Below the pieces are notes generated by a model. The model was not told where the DNA came from. It did no database searches and was given only the letters and a program-made list of their open reading frames with translations. Both the position numbers and the translations under genes were made by a program. Shown one piece after another: positions 51,882 through 61,280 of a stretch of DNA of 64,000 nt. Positions within the stretch are counted from its first letter, which is position 1, and the number at the start of each line of letters is the position of its first letter. The stretch comes from Caballeronia sp. Lep1P3 (lineage in GTDB: Bacteria > Pseudomonadota > Gammaproteobacteria > Burkholderiales > Burkholderiaceae): positions 248,001 through 312,000 of the forward strand of contig NZ_CP084267.1 of assembly GCF_022879595.1 (NCBI RefSeq). Reading direction: 5' to 3'.

Positions 51882-52229
51882 ATGTTGCGCAAGGCCTGGC
51901 GCGGAGAAGAACGCTTCTGGAAAGTATGGTGGCTGCTGGGCCTGCCGTTGCATCTGGCATGGTGGGCGGTGTATCTGTACCTCGTGGCCAGCGGCGTCGC
52001 TCCCGAATCGTTCCTCCTCATGACCGTATGGTTCTGGCCCGGCACGCTGGGCCTGTTCGCGGCGTGCGCCGCGCTTTATCTCGCGTGGTGCGCGGCCGCG
52101 TGGCGCTGCTCGGGCAACGTCGACCGCCGCGTCTGGACGTATGTGGCGCGCGTGCTCATCGGCGTGGGACTCGGCTCGTTCCTGACCGAGTGCGCGCTGA
52201 TTCTCGCCGCGCCGCTGATTTCCGGCTGA
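51882..52229 (+). CDS. Small inner-membrane protein of unknown function
   Basis: A 115-residue protein with three hydrophobic segments (WKVWWLLGLPLHLAWWAVYL, a second around LLMTVWFWPGTLGLFAACA, and a third ending in LIGVGLGSFLTECALILAAP) after a short basic N-terminus (MLRKAWRGEERF). A GTG at 51813 would extend it by 23 residues without a better ribosome site. I do not recognise the family. It precedes marC by 37 bases and may be co-transcribed. Confidence 0.6.
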   Translation: MLRKAWRGEERFWKVWWLLGLPLHLAWWAVYLYLVASGVAPESFLLMTVWFWPGTLGLFAACAALYLAWCAAAWRCSGNVDRRVWTYVARVLIGVGLGSFLTECALILAAPLISG

Positions 52230-52266
52230 CGCACGCTCCCCGAGACGACGACACGGACACCCGCGC

Positions 52267-52929
52267 ATGCTCAACGAATTCGCCAAGACCGTTCTCGTCA
52301 TCGTCGCCGGGCTTTTTCCGATCCTGAATCCGCCCGCGGTTGCGCTCGTCGTGCTGAGCGTGCTGCCGCATATCAGCGATGCCGAACGCCGCGAGCTCGC
52401 CCGGCGCATCTCCGTCAACAGCTTCGTGATTCTTCTGGCTTCGCTGTCGGTCGGCGCTTATGTGCTCGAGTTCTTCGGCATTTCGATTGCCGTGCTGCGC
52501 GTCGCGGGCGGCATCGTGGTTGCGATGGCGGGCTGGGGGCTGCTTCAGGCGCCCGACGACGATTCCGCCGAACCCGCGCCGAAGCCGCGCAGCGGCGCAT
52601 CGTTGCGAGCGAAGGCGTTCTACCCGCTGACGCTGCCGATCACCGTCGGTCCCGGCGCGATCGCCGTCGCCATCGCGCTCGGAACCGGCTCGCCGCGGCA
52701 CGGCGCGCAGCCGGTGCATCTCGCCGGCGTGGGCGTCGGTCTCCTGCTGGTGTGCGCGAGCATCTACGTGTGCGTGCGCTTCGCCGGGCATCTGGAGCGG
52801 CTGCTCGGCACGGTCGGCACGCAGGTCGCCATCCGGCTCTTCGCGTTCGTCATTTTCTGCATCGGCGTGCAGATTCTCTGGCTCGGGCTTTCCGAGCTGA
52901 TCGCCTCCGTCCATCTCAGCATCAAGTAA
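52267..52929 (+). CDS. MarC family inner-membrane protein
   Basis: A 220-residue protein with six hydrophobic segments and the family segments VAGLFPILNPPAVALVVLS at the start and YPLTLPITVGPGAIAVAIALG in the middle. MarC proteins were once linked to multiple antibiotic resistance but have no proven function. Downstream of the small membrane protein gene. Confidence 0.88.
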   Translation: MLNEFAKTVLVIVAGLFPILNPPAVALVVLSVLPHISDAERRELARRISVNSFVILLASLSVGAYVLEFFGISIAVLRVAGGIVVAMAGWGLLQAPDDDSAEPAPKPRSGASLRAKAFYPLTLPITVGPGAIAVAIALGTGSPRHGAQPVHLAGVGVGLLLVCASIYVCVRFAGHLERLLGTVGTQVAIRLFAFVIFCIGVQILWLGLSELIASVHLSIK

Positions 52930-52969
52930 CCGCGTTTCCTTCGTAGAAACCCCAAGCGACGCTCGTCGA

Positions 52970-53012
52970 TGATAACGCTACCATCGCCGTCATCGACATG
53001 GTAACGCTACCA
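52970..53012. promoter_or_regulatory. Twin LacI-type operators upstream of the sugar-acid operon
   Basis: TGGTAACGCTACCA at 52999-53012 is a near-palindrome with the central CG of LacI/GalR sites; TGATAACGCTACCA at 52970-52983 is a second copy with one mismatch, 29 bases upstream. The downstream copy directly precedes the ribosome site (AAGGAGG at 53015). The LacI regulator at 57.0 kb is the likely ligand. Confidence 0.75.
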
Positions 53013-53027
53013 TCAAGGAGGCATCGC

Positions 53028-54773
53028 TTGACCTACGACCCCACGAAACGCAAGACGCCGGAAGAGTTGCGCAGCCATCGCTGGTATGGCGTGAACGATC
53101 TGCGCTCATTCGGCCATCGCTCGCGCACGGCGCAGATGGGCTATCACTCGTCCGATTACATGGGCAAGCCGGTCATTGCCGTGGTGAATACGTGGAGCGA
53201 GATCAACTCGTGCCACACGCACTTCAAGCAGCGCGTGGAGGAAGTGAAGCGCGGCATCTGGCAGGCGGGCGGTTTTCCTGTCGAAATGCCGGTGATGACG
53301 CTCGCCGAGCCGTTCCAGAAGCCCACGACGATGCTCTACCGCAACTTTCTCGCGATGGAAGTCGAGGAACTGCTGCGCTCCTATCCGTTCGATGGCTGCG
53401 TGCTGATGGGCGGCTGCGACAAGACCACGCCCGGCTTGCTGATGGGCGCGATCAGCATGGATCTGCCCGCCATCTATCTGCCCGCCGGCCCGATGCTGCG
53501 CGGCGACTGGAACGGCCGCACGCTCGGCAGCGGGTCGGACACCTGGAAGTACTGGGCCGACCTTCGCGCGGGCAAGATCACCGAGGACGAGTGGAAGGGC
53601 GTCGAAAGCGGCATCGCGCGCTCGCCCGGCCATTGCATGACGATGGGCACCGCGTCCACGATGACGAGCGCAACCGAAGCGCTCGGCCTCACGCTGCCCG
53701 GCTTCGCGTCGATTCCGGCGGTGGATTCGCGTCACGCGCAGTACGCGTCGCTGACGGGCCAGCGCATCGTCGACATGGTGTGGACCGACTTGAAGCCGTC
53801 CGACATTCTCACGGCGAAGTCCTTCGATAACGCGGTCACCACCGTGCTCGCGATGTCCGGCTCGACCAACGCGATCGTGCATCTGGTCGCGGTCGCGCGC
53901 CGGGCGGGCGTGCCGCTCACGACCGCGCGCTTCGACGAACTGTCGCGCGTGACGCCGGTCATCGGCAATCTGCGTCCGGCGGGCAAGTACCTGATGGAAG
54001 ACTTTTTCTACGCGGGCGGCCTGCGCGCGCTGCTCGCCGAACTCGGCGACCTGATCGACGGCTCGCAGCTCACCATCAACGGCGCGACGCTCGGCGAGAA
54101 CATCGCGGGCGCGGAAATCTTCAACGACGACGTGATTCGCCGGCGCAGCAATCCGCTCGTGCCCAACGACGGCCTCGCCGTGCTGACGGGCAACCTCGCG
54201 CCCGATGGCGCCGTCATCAAGCCCGCGGCGATGGAAGCGCATCTGCTGAAGCATCGCGGGCCGGCGGTCGTGTTCAAGGATTACGGCGACATGGCCGCGC
54301 GCATCGACGACGAAGCGCTCGACATCACCGCCGATTCCGTGATCGTGCTCCAGCACGCCGGTCCGGTCGGCGCGCCGGGCATGCCGGAGTGGGGCCAGTT
54401 GCCGATCCCGCAGAAGCTGCTCAAGGAAGGCGTGCGCGACATGGTCCGCATCTCCGATGCGCGCATGAGCGGCACGAGCTACGGCGCGTGCGTGCTGCAC
54501 GTCGCGCCGGAATCGTTCGTCGGCGGGCCGCTCGCGCTCGTGAAAGACGGCGATATGGTCGAACTCGACGTGCCCGCGCGGCGCCTGCATCTCGAAGTCA
54601 GCGACGAGGAACTCGCCGCGCGCAAGGCTGCGTGGACGCCGCCGAAGCGCCCGTTCGAACGCGGCTTCGGCGTGATGCATCAACTGCACGTCACGCAGGC
54701 GAACAAGGGCTGCGACTTCGATTTCCTCGAAGAGAAGACCGCTCAACACGGCGGCGAGCCGGAAATCCACTGA
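53028..54773 (+). CDS. IlvD/Edd-family sugar-acid dehydratase (L-arabinonate dehydratase type)
   Basis: A 581-residue dehydratase. Three iron-sulfur cysteines, Cys62 (SCHTH), Cys130 (GGCDKTTP) and Cys203 (GHCMTMG), have the same spacing as the [2Fe-2S] ligands of L-arabinonate dehydratase, and Lys132 matches its carbamylated lysine. It should convert an aldonate to a 2-keto-3-deoxy acid. The TTG at 53028 is chosen because AAGGAGG lies 6 bases upstream; the longer GTG/ATG reading lacks a ribosome site. First gene of a four-gene cluster with its own LacI regulator. Confidence 0.9.
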   Translation: MTYDPTKRKTPEELRSHRWYGVNDLRSFGHRSRTAQMGYHSSDYMGKPVIAVVNTWSEINSCHTHFKQRVEEVKRGIWQAGGFPVEMPVMTLAEPFQKPTTMLYRNFLAMEVEELLRSYPFDGCVLMGGCDKTTPGLLMGAISMDLPAIYLPAGPMLRGDWNGRTLGSGSDTWKYWADLRAGKITEDEWKGVESGIARSPGHCMTMGTASTMTSATEALGLTLPGFASIPAVDSRHAQYASLTGQRIVDMVWTDLKPSDILTAKSFDNAVTTVLAMSGSTNAIVHLVAVARRAGVPLTTARFDELSRVTPVIGNLRPAGKYLMEDFFYAGGLRALLAELGDLIDGSQLTINGATLGENIAGAEIFNDDVIRRRSNPLVPNDGLAVLTGNLAPDGAVIKPAAMEAHLLKHRGPAVVFKDYGDMAARIDDEALDITADSVIVLQHAGPVGAPGMPEWGQLPIPQKLLKEGVRDMVRISDARMSGTSYGACVLHVAPESFVGGPLALVKDGDMVELDVPARRLHLEVSDEELAARKAAWTPPKRPFERGFGVMHQLHVTQANKGCDFDFLEEKTAQHGGEPEIH

Positions 54774-54789
54774 ACAAGACGACATCATC

Positions 54790-55524
54790 ATGACGACACA
54801 AGACATCGCCATCTCCGACGAAACGCTTGAACTGCTGCGCCACGTCAGCACCGCCACGCTCACGACGCAGCTTTTCAAGCGCGGCCTGCGCAACGTGTTC
54901 CTGCAAGGCATCGCGCCGCTCGTGAAGCCCGCGAAGGGCGCGCCGAATCTCGTCGGCCCGGCTTTTACGCTGCGCAACATTCCGGCGCGCGAGGACATCG
55001 ATCACGTCGGCGTGTTTCAGGACCCCGATCATCCGCAGCGCAAGGCCGTCGAGAGCGCGCCGCCGGGCAGCGTGCTCGTGCAGGATTGCCGCGGCGACCG
55101 CACGGTGGCATCGACCGGCTCGATCCTCACGACGCGCCTGAAAGTGCGCGGCGTCGCGGGCATGGTGTCGGACGGCTGCGTGCGCGACAGCGGCACCATC
55201 GGCGAAATCGGGTTGCCGCTCTTTTGCGCGGGCGCGAGCGCGCCGCTCAATCTGGCGAAGCATCACGCGGTGGACATGAACGTGCCGATCGCGTGCGGCG
55301 GCGTGGCGGTGTATCCGGGCGATATCGTCGTCGGCGACGCGGATGGCGTCGTGATCGTGCCGCGTCATATGGCGGAGCAGGTCGCGAAGGACGCGACCGA
55401 GCAGGAACGGATGGAAGAGTTCCTGACGGCGCGTGTGGAAGCCGGCGCGATGCTGCGCGGCACGTATCCGCCGAACGAGGAGACGCTTGCCGCTTACGCC
55501 GAATGGCGCAAGGCGCGCGGGTGA
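54790..55524 (+). CDS. RraA-like protein, possible sugar-acid aldolase
   Basis: A 244-residue member of the RraA/HMG-aldolase family with the core VRGVAGMVSDGCVRDSG and a later PIACGGVAVYPGDIVVGDADG. The Arg-Asp pair of class II pyruvate aldolases is kept, but the acidic residue normally 20 positions earlier is Ser (TGSILTT). Linked to the dehydratase, it may process the 2-keto-3-deoxy product, or it may be a non-catalytic paralog. It starts 16 bases after the dehydratase gene. Confidence 0.8.
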   Translation: MTTQDIAISDETLELLRHVSTATLTTQLFKRGLRNVFLQGIAPLVKPAKGAPNLVGPAFTLRNIPAREDIDHVGVFQDPDHPQRKAVESAPPGSVLVQDCRGDRTVASTGSILTTRLKVRGVAGMVSDGCVRDSGTIGEIGLPLFCAGASAPLNLAKHHAVDMNVPIACGGVAVYPGDIVVGDADGVVIVPRHMAEQVAKDATEQERMEEFLTARVEAGAMLRGTYPPNEETLAAYAEWRKARG

Positions 55525-55615
55525 AACGTCGGAAACCCGCTCGCGCGATGCGGGCGGACGTTGATGAGGCCGCGGCGAGCGCGTGAGACGCAAAGGGCGG
55601 CCAACAGGAGACACA

Positions 55616-56971
55616 GTGAATTCCCCTCGAACGCTTTCCCCGAACGCGACGCCCGCCATCGACGAGCCGCGCCTCATCAACCGTCTCGCGTGGCGTCTGA
55701 TGCCGCTCGTCGGCCTCTTGTATCTCGTCGCGTATATCGACCGCTCGAACATCGGCTTCGCCAAGCTGCAGATGCTCGGCAGTCTCGGCATTTCGGAAGT
55801 CGCTTACGGGCTCGGCGCGTCGCTCTTTTTTATCGGCTATCTGATTTTCGAGATTCCGAGCAACGTGCTGCTGCACAAGTACGGCGCGCCGCGCTGGATC
55901 GCGCGGATCATGCTGACGTGGGGCATCGTCACGATCCTGCTCGCGTTCACCAAGAGCGCGACGATGTTCTACATCCTGCGCTTTCTGCTCGGCGCGTCCG
56001 AGGCGGGGCTTTATCCGGGCGTCATCTATTACCTGACGCTGTGGTTTCCGCAACGGCATCGCGTGCGCATGCTCGGGTATTTCACGCTCGGCAGCAGCAT
56101 CGGCAACATGGTCGGCGCGCCGATCTGCGGCTATCTGCTCGACAAGGACTGGTTCCATCTGCAAGGCTGGCAGCTCGTATTCATCGTGACCGGCGTGCCT
56201 TCGGTGCTGCTCACGGCGGTCGTGCTGCTGTGGCTGCCGGCATCGCCGAAAAAAGCGGCGTTCCTCTCCGACCAGGAAAAAATCTGGCTCGACGCCACGC
56301 TCGACGCCGAGCGTCAGCAGGCGAGAAAGGCCGAAACGAGTCACGCGGGCATTCTGCGCGTGCTGGCCGAGCCGCGCGTGATCGGCATGGCGCTCTATTA
56401 CATGATGCTGTCGATGTCCGTCTACGGCGTGAGCTACTGGCTGCCGACGCTTGTCAAGGGCTTCGGCGTGTCGAACACGACCAACGGCCTGCTCAACATC
56501 GTGCCGTGGCTCGCGGCAACCGTCGTGCTCGCGTGGCTGCCTGCGAAGTTGCGCGCGTCGAACGGATCGGACAGGCGCACGAGCGTCGCGATGCTGACCG
56601 CCGCGCTGCTCGGCGTCGTGTTCTTCCTCGCGAGCGTCTTTTTGCCGACCAACACGATGCGCTTTGTCGCGCTCTGTTGCGGCGCGCCCTGCATGTATCT
56701 GCTGCTGCCGTGCTTCTGGACGATCCCGCCGAAGTTCCTGACCGGCGCGCGCGCGGCGGCGGGCATCGCCGCGATCAATTCGCTCGGCAACGTGGGCGGA
56801 TTCATCGCGCAGAATCTCGTGCCGTGGGTGCGGCAGACGAGCGGCAGCGTAAAGGCGCCGATGCTGATTCCGGCCGCGTGCCTCCTGATCTTCGCCATCG
56901 TGACGATGCTGCTGATGCGCCGCGCGAAGGCGCGCGGCGACGCACCCGCCGATGCGCCCGCGAAGGCCTAG
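55616..56971 (+). CDS. MFS transporter, ACS-type sugar-acid importer
   Basis: A 451-residue, 12-helix transporter with the ACS features YLVAYIDRSNIGFAKLQM in helix 1 and GASEAGLYPGVIYYLT in helix 4. It probably imports the aldonate or sugar acid processed by the dehydratase and RraA-like protein. The GTG at 55616 is chosen because AGGAG lies 6 bases upstream. Third gene of the cluster. Confidence 0.9.
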   Translation: MNSPRTLSPNATPAIDEPRLINRLAWRLMPLVGLLYLVAYIDRSNIGFAKLQMLGSLGISEVAYGLGASLFFIGYLIFEIPSNVLLHKYGAPRWIARIMLTWGIVTILLAFTKSATMFYILRFLLGASEAGLYPGVIYYLTLWFPQRHRVRMLGYFTLGSSIGNMVGAPICGYLLDKDWFHLQGWQLVFIVTGVPSVLLTAVVLLWLPASPKKAAFLSDQEKIWLDATLDAERQQARKAETSHAGILRVLAEPRVIGMALYYMMLSMSVYGVSYWLPTLVKGFGVSNTTNGLLNIVPWLAATVVLAWLPAKLRASNGSDRRTSVAMLTAALLGVVFFLASVFLPTNTMRFVALCCGAPCMYLLLPCFWTIPPKFLTGARAAAGIAAINSLGNVGGFIAQNLVPWVRQTSGSVKAPMLIPAACLLIFAIVTMLLMRRAKARGDAPADAPAKA

Positions 56972-57016
56972 AATGGCGCGTTTTTTCCGGACCGCCCTTC
57001 GAGCGACAGCCAACGC

Positions 57017-58081
57017 ATGACCAAGCCCGCTGAACACGCCGCCATCGACGCACCGGACGCACCGCCGTCCGCCGCAAGGCGCACGCGCGGCGCGCCGAAG
57101 GGCGTGCGCATCACGGACGTGGCGGCGTCGGCGGGCGTGTCGCCGATCACGGTGTCGCGCGTCTTCAATGCGCCCGATACCGTCGCGCCGGAAACGCTCG
57201 CGCGCGTGCGGCAGGCCGTCAGCGAACTCGGCTACGTGCCGAACCGGCTGGCGGGCGGATTGTCGTCGGCGAAATCGCGGCTGATCGCGGCCATCGTGCC
57301 GACTGTCGCGCATTCGCTCTTCTCCGAAACGGTGCAGGTTTTCAGCGATACGATGTCGCGCGCCGGCTACCAGGTCCTGCTCGGTCTTTCCGGCTACAGC
57401 GACGAAAACGAGGACCAGCTTCTCGACGCCGTGCTGAGCCGCCGTCCGGAAGGCGTGCTGCTCACGGGCGTCGCGCATGCGCCGACGCTGCGCGAACGGC
57501 TGCGCAAGATCGGCATTCCGATTGTCGAAACGTGGGACATGACCGACGATCCCATCGACATGCTGGTCGGCTTCTCGCACTACAGGATCGGCGTGGCGGT
57601 GGCCGAGCGCTTCATCGCGCGCGGCGCGCGGCGTCCGGCGCTCGTCTCCGCGAACGACGAGCGCGCGCTCGCGCGGCGGCGCGGCTTCGTCGATACCCTC
57701 GCGCAGCACGGCATGCGCGACGTCGCCGATGTGCTGATGCCGCCGCCCACGTCCGTCGCGCTCGGCAAGGACGCGCTGCGGCGCATCGTCGGTAAGAAGC
57801 CGCGAGCCGATGCCGTCTTTTGCAGCTCCGATCTGCTCGCGCTCGGCGTGGTCTCCGAGGCGCGTCGGCTCGGCATCGAGATCGGGCGCGAACTCGCGGT
57901 CTGCGGCTTCGGCGACCTCGAATTCGCCGCCGACACGACGCCCGCGCTCACCACGGTTCGCGTCGACGGCAAGCGCATCGGCGCGACGGCGGCGCGCTGT
58001 CTGATCGAGCGGCTTTCCGGCGCGGCGTCGGTGCCGCCGGTGGATGTCGGCTTCGAGATCGTCGGGCGCGAGACGCTCTAG
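57017..58081 (+). CDS. LacI-family transcriptional regulator
   Basis: A 354-residue repressor. The LacI helix-turn-helix (ITDVAASAGVSPITVSRVFN) begins near residue 32, followed by the hinge (NRLAGGLSSAKS) and a periplasmic-binding-protein-like domain with effector residues of the sugar-acid group. It lies 45 bases after the transporter, ends convergently overlapping nudC by 4 bases (CTAG), and probably represses the operon through the twin operators at 52970-53012. Confidence 0.94.
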   Translation: MTKPAEHAAIDAPDAPPSAARRTRGAPKGVRITDVAASAGVSPITVSRVFNAPDTVAPETLARVRQAVSELGYVPNRLAGGLSSAKSRLIAAIVPTVAHSLFSETVQVFSDTMSRAGYQVLLGLSGYSDENEDQLLDAVLSRRPEGVLLTGVAHAPTLRERLRKIGIPIVETWDMTDDPIDMLVGFSHYRIGVAVAERFIARGARRPALVSANDERALARRRGFVDTLAQHGMRDVADVLMPPPTSVALGKDALRRIVGKKPRADAVFCSSDLLALGVVSEARRLGIEIGRELAVCGFGDLEFAADTTPALTTVRVDGKRIGATAARCLIERLSGAASVPPVDVGFEIVGRETL

Positions 58082-59013
58082 AGCGCGCCGCCCTGCGCGA
58101 ACGCCTTCAGCAAGTGATGCGCGATGGCGAACGGCTTCGGCGCCGAAAGCCCCTGCGGGTGCGTGCCGTCGAGCATCGCGACGACTTCCTCGCGCGTGAA
58201 CCAGCGCGCGTCTTCCAGTTCCTTTTCATCGACGACGATTTCGGCTTCCGTCGCGCGCGCGAGGCAGCCGATCATCAGCGAGGACGGAAACGGCCACGGC
58301 TGCGACGCGAAATAGCGCACGTCGGTGCAGCGGATGCCCGCTTCCTCCAGCACTTCCCGATACACCGCATGCTCGAACGTCTCGCCCGGCTCGATAAAGC
58401 CCGCGAGCGTCGAATACATGCCCGGCGCGAACTGCGGCTGGCGGCCGAGCAGACAGCGCTCGCCGTCCGTGACGAGCATGATGACGACCGGATCGACGCG
58501 CGGAAAATGCTGCGCGCCGCAATTGCCGCAGATGCGCCGCCAGCCGGCGCCCGCGCTGTCGGTCGCGTGAGCGCAGTTCGCGCAGAAGCGATGCCGCCGA
58601 TGCCAGTCGAGCATCGAGCGCGCCTCGCCGAGCGCGCTGACGAGAAGCGGCGCGACGAGGCCCTGCATCGCGACCGGCCGCAATTCGATGCCTTCGACGG
58701 GCACGCCGCCGAGCGCGTCGGCGGCGGCTTCGGCGCTCGTGTCGAACGTGCACGCAAAAAGCGCGCGCTCGCCGGCGTCGCGGCCGAGCAGCACGCTCTC
58801 CCGCGGCGCGCCCAGCTTCGCGGCTTCGTCTGCGGCGAAGAGCGGATCGTGCCCGTCGGCGCGACGGAAAAGCGGCACGGTGTTCGCGAAAAGCAGAAAG
58901 CGCGTGGAAGCATCGTCGCGCAGGCGGGCGACGAACGCTTCGTCGTCGCGTTTTTCGGAGATGCGGTCGAGCGGATCGAGCGTGAAACCGATGGCGTGGG
59001 GCGGCGTGGGCAT
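58078..59013 (-). CDS. nudC: NADH pyrophosphatase
   Basis: A 311-residue protein with the zinc ribbon Cys144/147/162/165, the Nudix box at 205-227 (GFIEPGETF, REVLEEAGI) and the NudC signature SQPWPFPSS at 237-245. It removes NMN caps from RNA and hydrolyses NADH. Monocistronic. Confidence 0.96.
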   Translation of the reverse strand: MPTPPHAIGFTLDPLDRISEKRDDEAFVARLRDDASTRFLLFANTVPLFRRADGHDPLFAADEAAKLGAPRESVLLGRDAGERALFACTFDTSAEAAADALGGVPVEGIELRPVAMQGLVAPLLVSALGEARSMLDWHRRHRFCANCAHATDSAGAGWRRICGNCGAQHFPRVDPVVIMLVTDGERCLLGRQPQFAPGMYSTLAGFIEPGETFEHAVYREVLEEAGIRCTDVRYFASQPWPFPSSLMIGCLARATEAEIVVDEKELEDARWFTREEVVAMLDGTHPQGLSAPKPFAIAHHLLKAFAQGGAL

Positions 59014-59225
59014 GATGTTCCGAAGAGGGCGGCGGCGCGCGCCCGGAGGGTCGATGTCAAGCGAGCATCGTAGCCAAGTTGACGCATCCTTGCTGGCGGG
59101 CTCGTCGCGGGCATTGTCGACGGAAGGCGGGCGGCGCGCCGCGTCGCTTTAGGAATTCTCCCGTGGCGGGCATCGTTGCGCGGCTTCTAGAGTCTCATTC
59201 CCCAATTTGCACAGAGGAGCGACTC

Positions 59226-59576
59226 ATGGAGGCGAAAATGATGGTATCGGTGAACGAAAAGGGCCAGGCGGTCATCACGCATGCGATGCCGCTCGTCGAT
59301 TACTGCGTGAAGCGCGCACAGACGCTGCGCGCGATGGTCGAGCTCGTGAGCGCGGGCAAGCACGGCGCGGCCGCCGACCACGCTTGCCCGGTTTCGTCGA
59401 CGCTCGCCAAGCCGCTGCTGGAGCTGATCCGCGCGCACATCGACGAGCTGGAGCCGCTTTTTCGCGCGGTCGACCAGCACGCCTACGAGAAGGGTTTCGA
59501 CGACGGCAAGGATGTCGGCTATCCGCGAAAGAACCGGCCGGAGAGCGCGAAGGAGGGCGCGTCGTCAGCGCGTTGA
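59226..59576 (+). CDS. Small conserved hypothetical protein
   Basis: A 116-residue soluble protein starting MEAKMMVSVNEKGQ, with one cysteine pair (YCVK and HACP) and acidic helices (LIRAHIDELEPLFRAVDQ). GAGG lies 7 bases before the ATG. I do not recognise the family. Preceded by about 210 bases of non-coding DNA. Confidence 0.65.
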   Translation: MEAKMMVSVNEKGQAVITHAMPLVDYCVKRAQTLRAMVELVSAGKHGAAADHACPVSSTLAKPLLELIRAHIDELEPLFRAVDQHAYEKGFDDGKDVGYPRKNRPESAKEGASSAR

Positions 59577-59751
59577 GGTGAAGCGCGCGGCGGGCGGCGC
59601 GTTCATCCCTTGCACGAGAAGGCAGCCGCGCGGCATCGAAAAAAAATCGCTCGCCGGCTGTCGCAATGTGTCGATCCGGCGCGGCGCCGTTCGTCGTCGA
59701 TACAGCCGGCGAAACAACGCGCCAAATCGTTCCCACGACGGAGGTTGTCCG

Positions 59752-60411
59752 ATGAGCCTCATCCTGTACGCGCATCCCTTTTCCTCGTACTGCCAGAAGG
59801 TGCTGACCGCGCTCTACGAGAACGCGACGCCGTTCACCTTGCGGCCGCTCACGTTCGAGACGCCCGAGCCGATGCAGGAACTCGCCGAACTATGGCCGAT
59901 GAAGCGCTTCCCGGTGCTGCTCGACCACGGCAGGCCGGTGATCGAATCGACGATCATCATCGAATATCTGAGCCTGTTTCATCCGGGGCCGGTTTTGCTC
60001 ATTCCGGTCGATCCGCGCGCCGCGCTGGAGGCGCGCTGGATGGACCGCTTCTTCGACAACTATGTGTCCACGCCGCAGCAAAAGATCGTTTTCGACGCCA
60101 TGCGCGCGGAAAACGAACGCGATCCGCGCGGCGTCGCGGATGCGGGTGCCATGCTCGCTACGTCGTATGCGTATCTCGACCGCGTGATGGCCTCGCGCGA
60201 ATGGGCCGCCGGCGACGCGTTCACCCTCGCCGATTGCGCCGCCGCGCCGTTTCTGTTCTACGCGGACTGGACGCACCGCATCGGCGATGCGTTCACCAAC
60301 GTCATCGCGTATCGCGAGCGACTGCTCGCGCGGCCCTCTTTCGCGCGCGCGGTGGACGAGGCGCGACCGTATCGGCGGCTCTTTCCACTCGGCGCGCCCG
60401 ATCGCGACTAA
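59752..60411 (+). CDS. Glutathione S-transferase family protein
   Basis: A 219-residue protein with an N-terminal thioredoxin-fold domain (AHPFSSYCQKVLTALYEN, then FPVLLDHGRPVIESTIIIEYL with the GSH-binding Glu-Ser) and a helical C-terminal domain (TLADCAAAPFLFYADW). GGAGG precedes the ATG at 59752. It probably conjugates or reduces electrophiles. It is followed 31 bases later by the DUF899 gene. Confidence 0.92.
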   Translation: MSLILYAHPFSSYCQKVLTALYENATPFTLRPLTFETPEPMQELAELWPMKRFPVLLDHGRPVIESTIIIEYLSLFHPGPVLLIPVDPRAALEARWMDRFFDNYVSTPQQKIVFDAMRAENERDPRGVADAGAMLATSYAYLDRVMASREWAAGDAFTLADCAAAPFLFYADWTHRIGDAFTNVIAYRERLLARPSFARAVDEARPYRRLFPLGAPDRD

Positions 60412-60442
60412 CCGAACGACGGCATTCGACAGGAGACATCGC

Positions 60443-61159
60443 ATGACATCGACATCCGCACCAACATCCGACCTCGTTCCCGCCGCGGAACTTGCGCGAC
60501 GCGCCACGATGACGTTTCCCAACGAAAGCGCGGATTACCGGCGCGCGCGCATCGCGCTGCTTGCAGAGGAAATCGAATTGCGCCGGCATATCGAGCGCGT
60601 CGCGCGCATGCGCCGCGCCTTGCCGCCCGGCGGCGAAGTAACGGGCGACTATCGCTTCGAAGGCGAACAGGGCGCGCTCGATTTCGCCGGTCTTTTCGGC
60701 GACAAGGACACGCTCGTCACCTACAGCTACATGTTCGGTCCGCAGCGCGAGCGGCCATGCCCGATGTGCACGTCGCTCCTGTCGGCCTGGGAAGGCGAAG
60801 CGCGCGATATCGGGCAACGCGTGGCGCTCGCGGTCATCGCGCGCTCGCCGCTGGAAAGGCTCGTCGCGTTCAAGAACGAACGCGGCTGGCGGCATTTGCG
60901 GCTTTACAGCGATATCGACGGCGCGTTTTCCCGCGGCTATCACGCGATTTCGGCGGAAAGCGGCGACGAGCCGGCGCTGAACGTCTTCACACGGCGCGAC
61001 GGCGTGAACCGCCATTTCTGGAGCGGCGAGATGGATTTCGCGACCGCCGATCCGGGCGAAGACCCGCGCGGCGCACCCGATCCCATGCCGCTTTGGACTG
61101 TCCTCGACATGACGCCGGAAGGACGCGGCACGAACTGGTATCCGAAACTCGACTACTGA
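60443..61159 (+). CDS. DUF899 family protein, thioredoxin-like
   Basis: A 238-residue protein with the DUF899 layout, including a thioredoxin-like motif CPMCTSLLSAWEG preceded by TYSYMFGPQRER, and the C-terminal PLWTVLDMTPEGRGTNWYPKLDY. Function is unknown; the fold suggests a dithiol or peroxide-related role. AGGAG lies 7 bases before the ATG at 60443. Likely co-transcribed with the GST. Confidence 0.87.
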   Translation: MTSTSAPTSDLVPAAELARRATMTFPNESADYRRARIALLAEEIELRRHIERVARMRRALPPGGEVTGDYRFEGEQGALDFAGLFGDKDTLVTYSYMFGPQRERPCPMCTSLLSAWEGEARDIGQRVALAVIARSPLERLVAFKNERGWRHLRLYSDIDGAFSRGYHAISAESGDEPALNVFTRRDGVNRHFWSGEMDFATADPGEDPRGAPDPMPLWTVLDMTPEGRGTNWYPKLDY

Positions 61160-61239
61160 CACCGCGAACGCTTTCGTCAATTTGTGTCATATCTGCGAGT
61201 GAGCGGTCAACGGGCGTTTGCTGTCGGCGTTATGAGGAG

Positions 61240-61263
61240 CCGGTTCGCAGTTGAACCGGTTTT
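61240..61263 (+). terminator. Weak candidate terminator after DUF899
   Basis: CCGGTT (61240-61245) and AACCGG (61254-61259) form a 6-bp hairpin followed by four T residues. It lies 80 bases past the DUF899 stop and just upstream of rlpA. Confidence 0.35.
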
Positions 61264-61280
61264 CCCGGAGTTGGTCGCAG

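Noticed and set aside
53106..54998. 630-residue open frame antisense to the sugar-acid dehydratase
   Set aside because: Shadow frame; the dehydratase has its three cysteine ligands in the correct spacing.
55247..57709. 820-residue open frame antisense to the RraA-like, MFS and LacI genes
   Set aside because: Arg/His/Ala-rich, no motifs, and spans three well-supported genes on the opposite strand.
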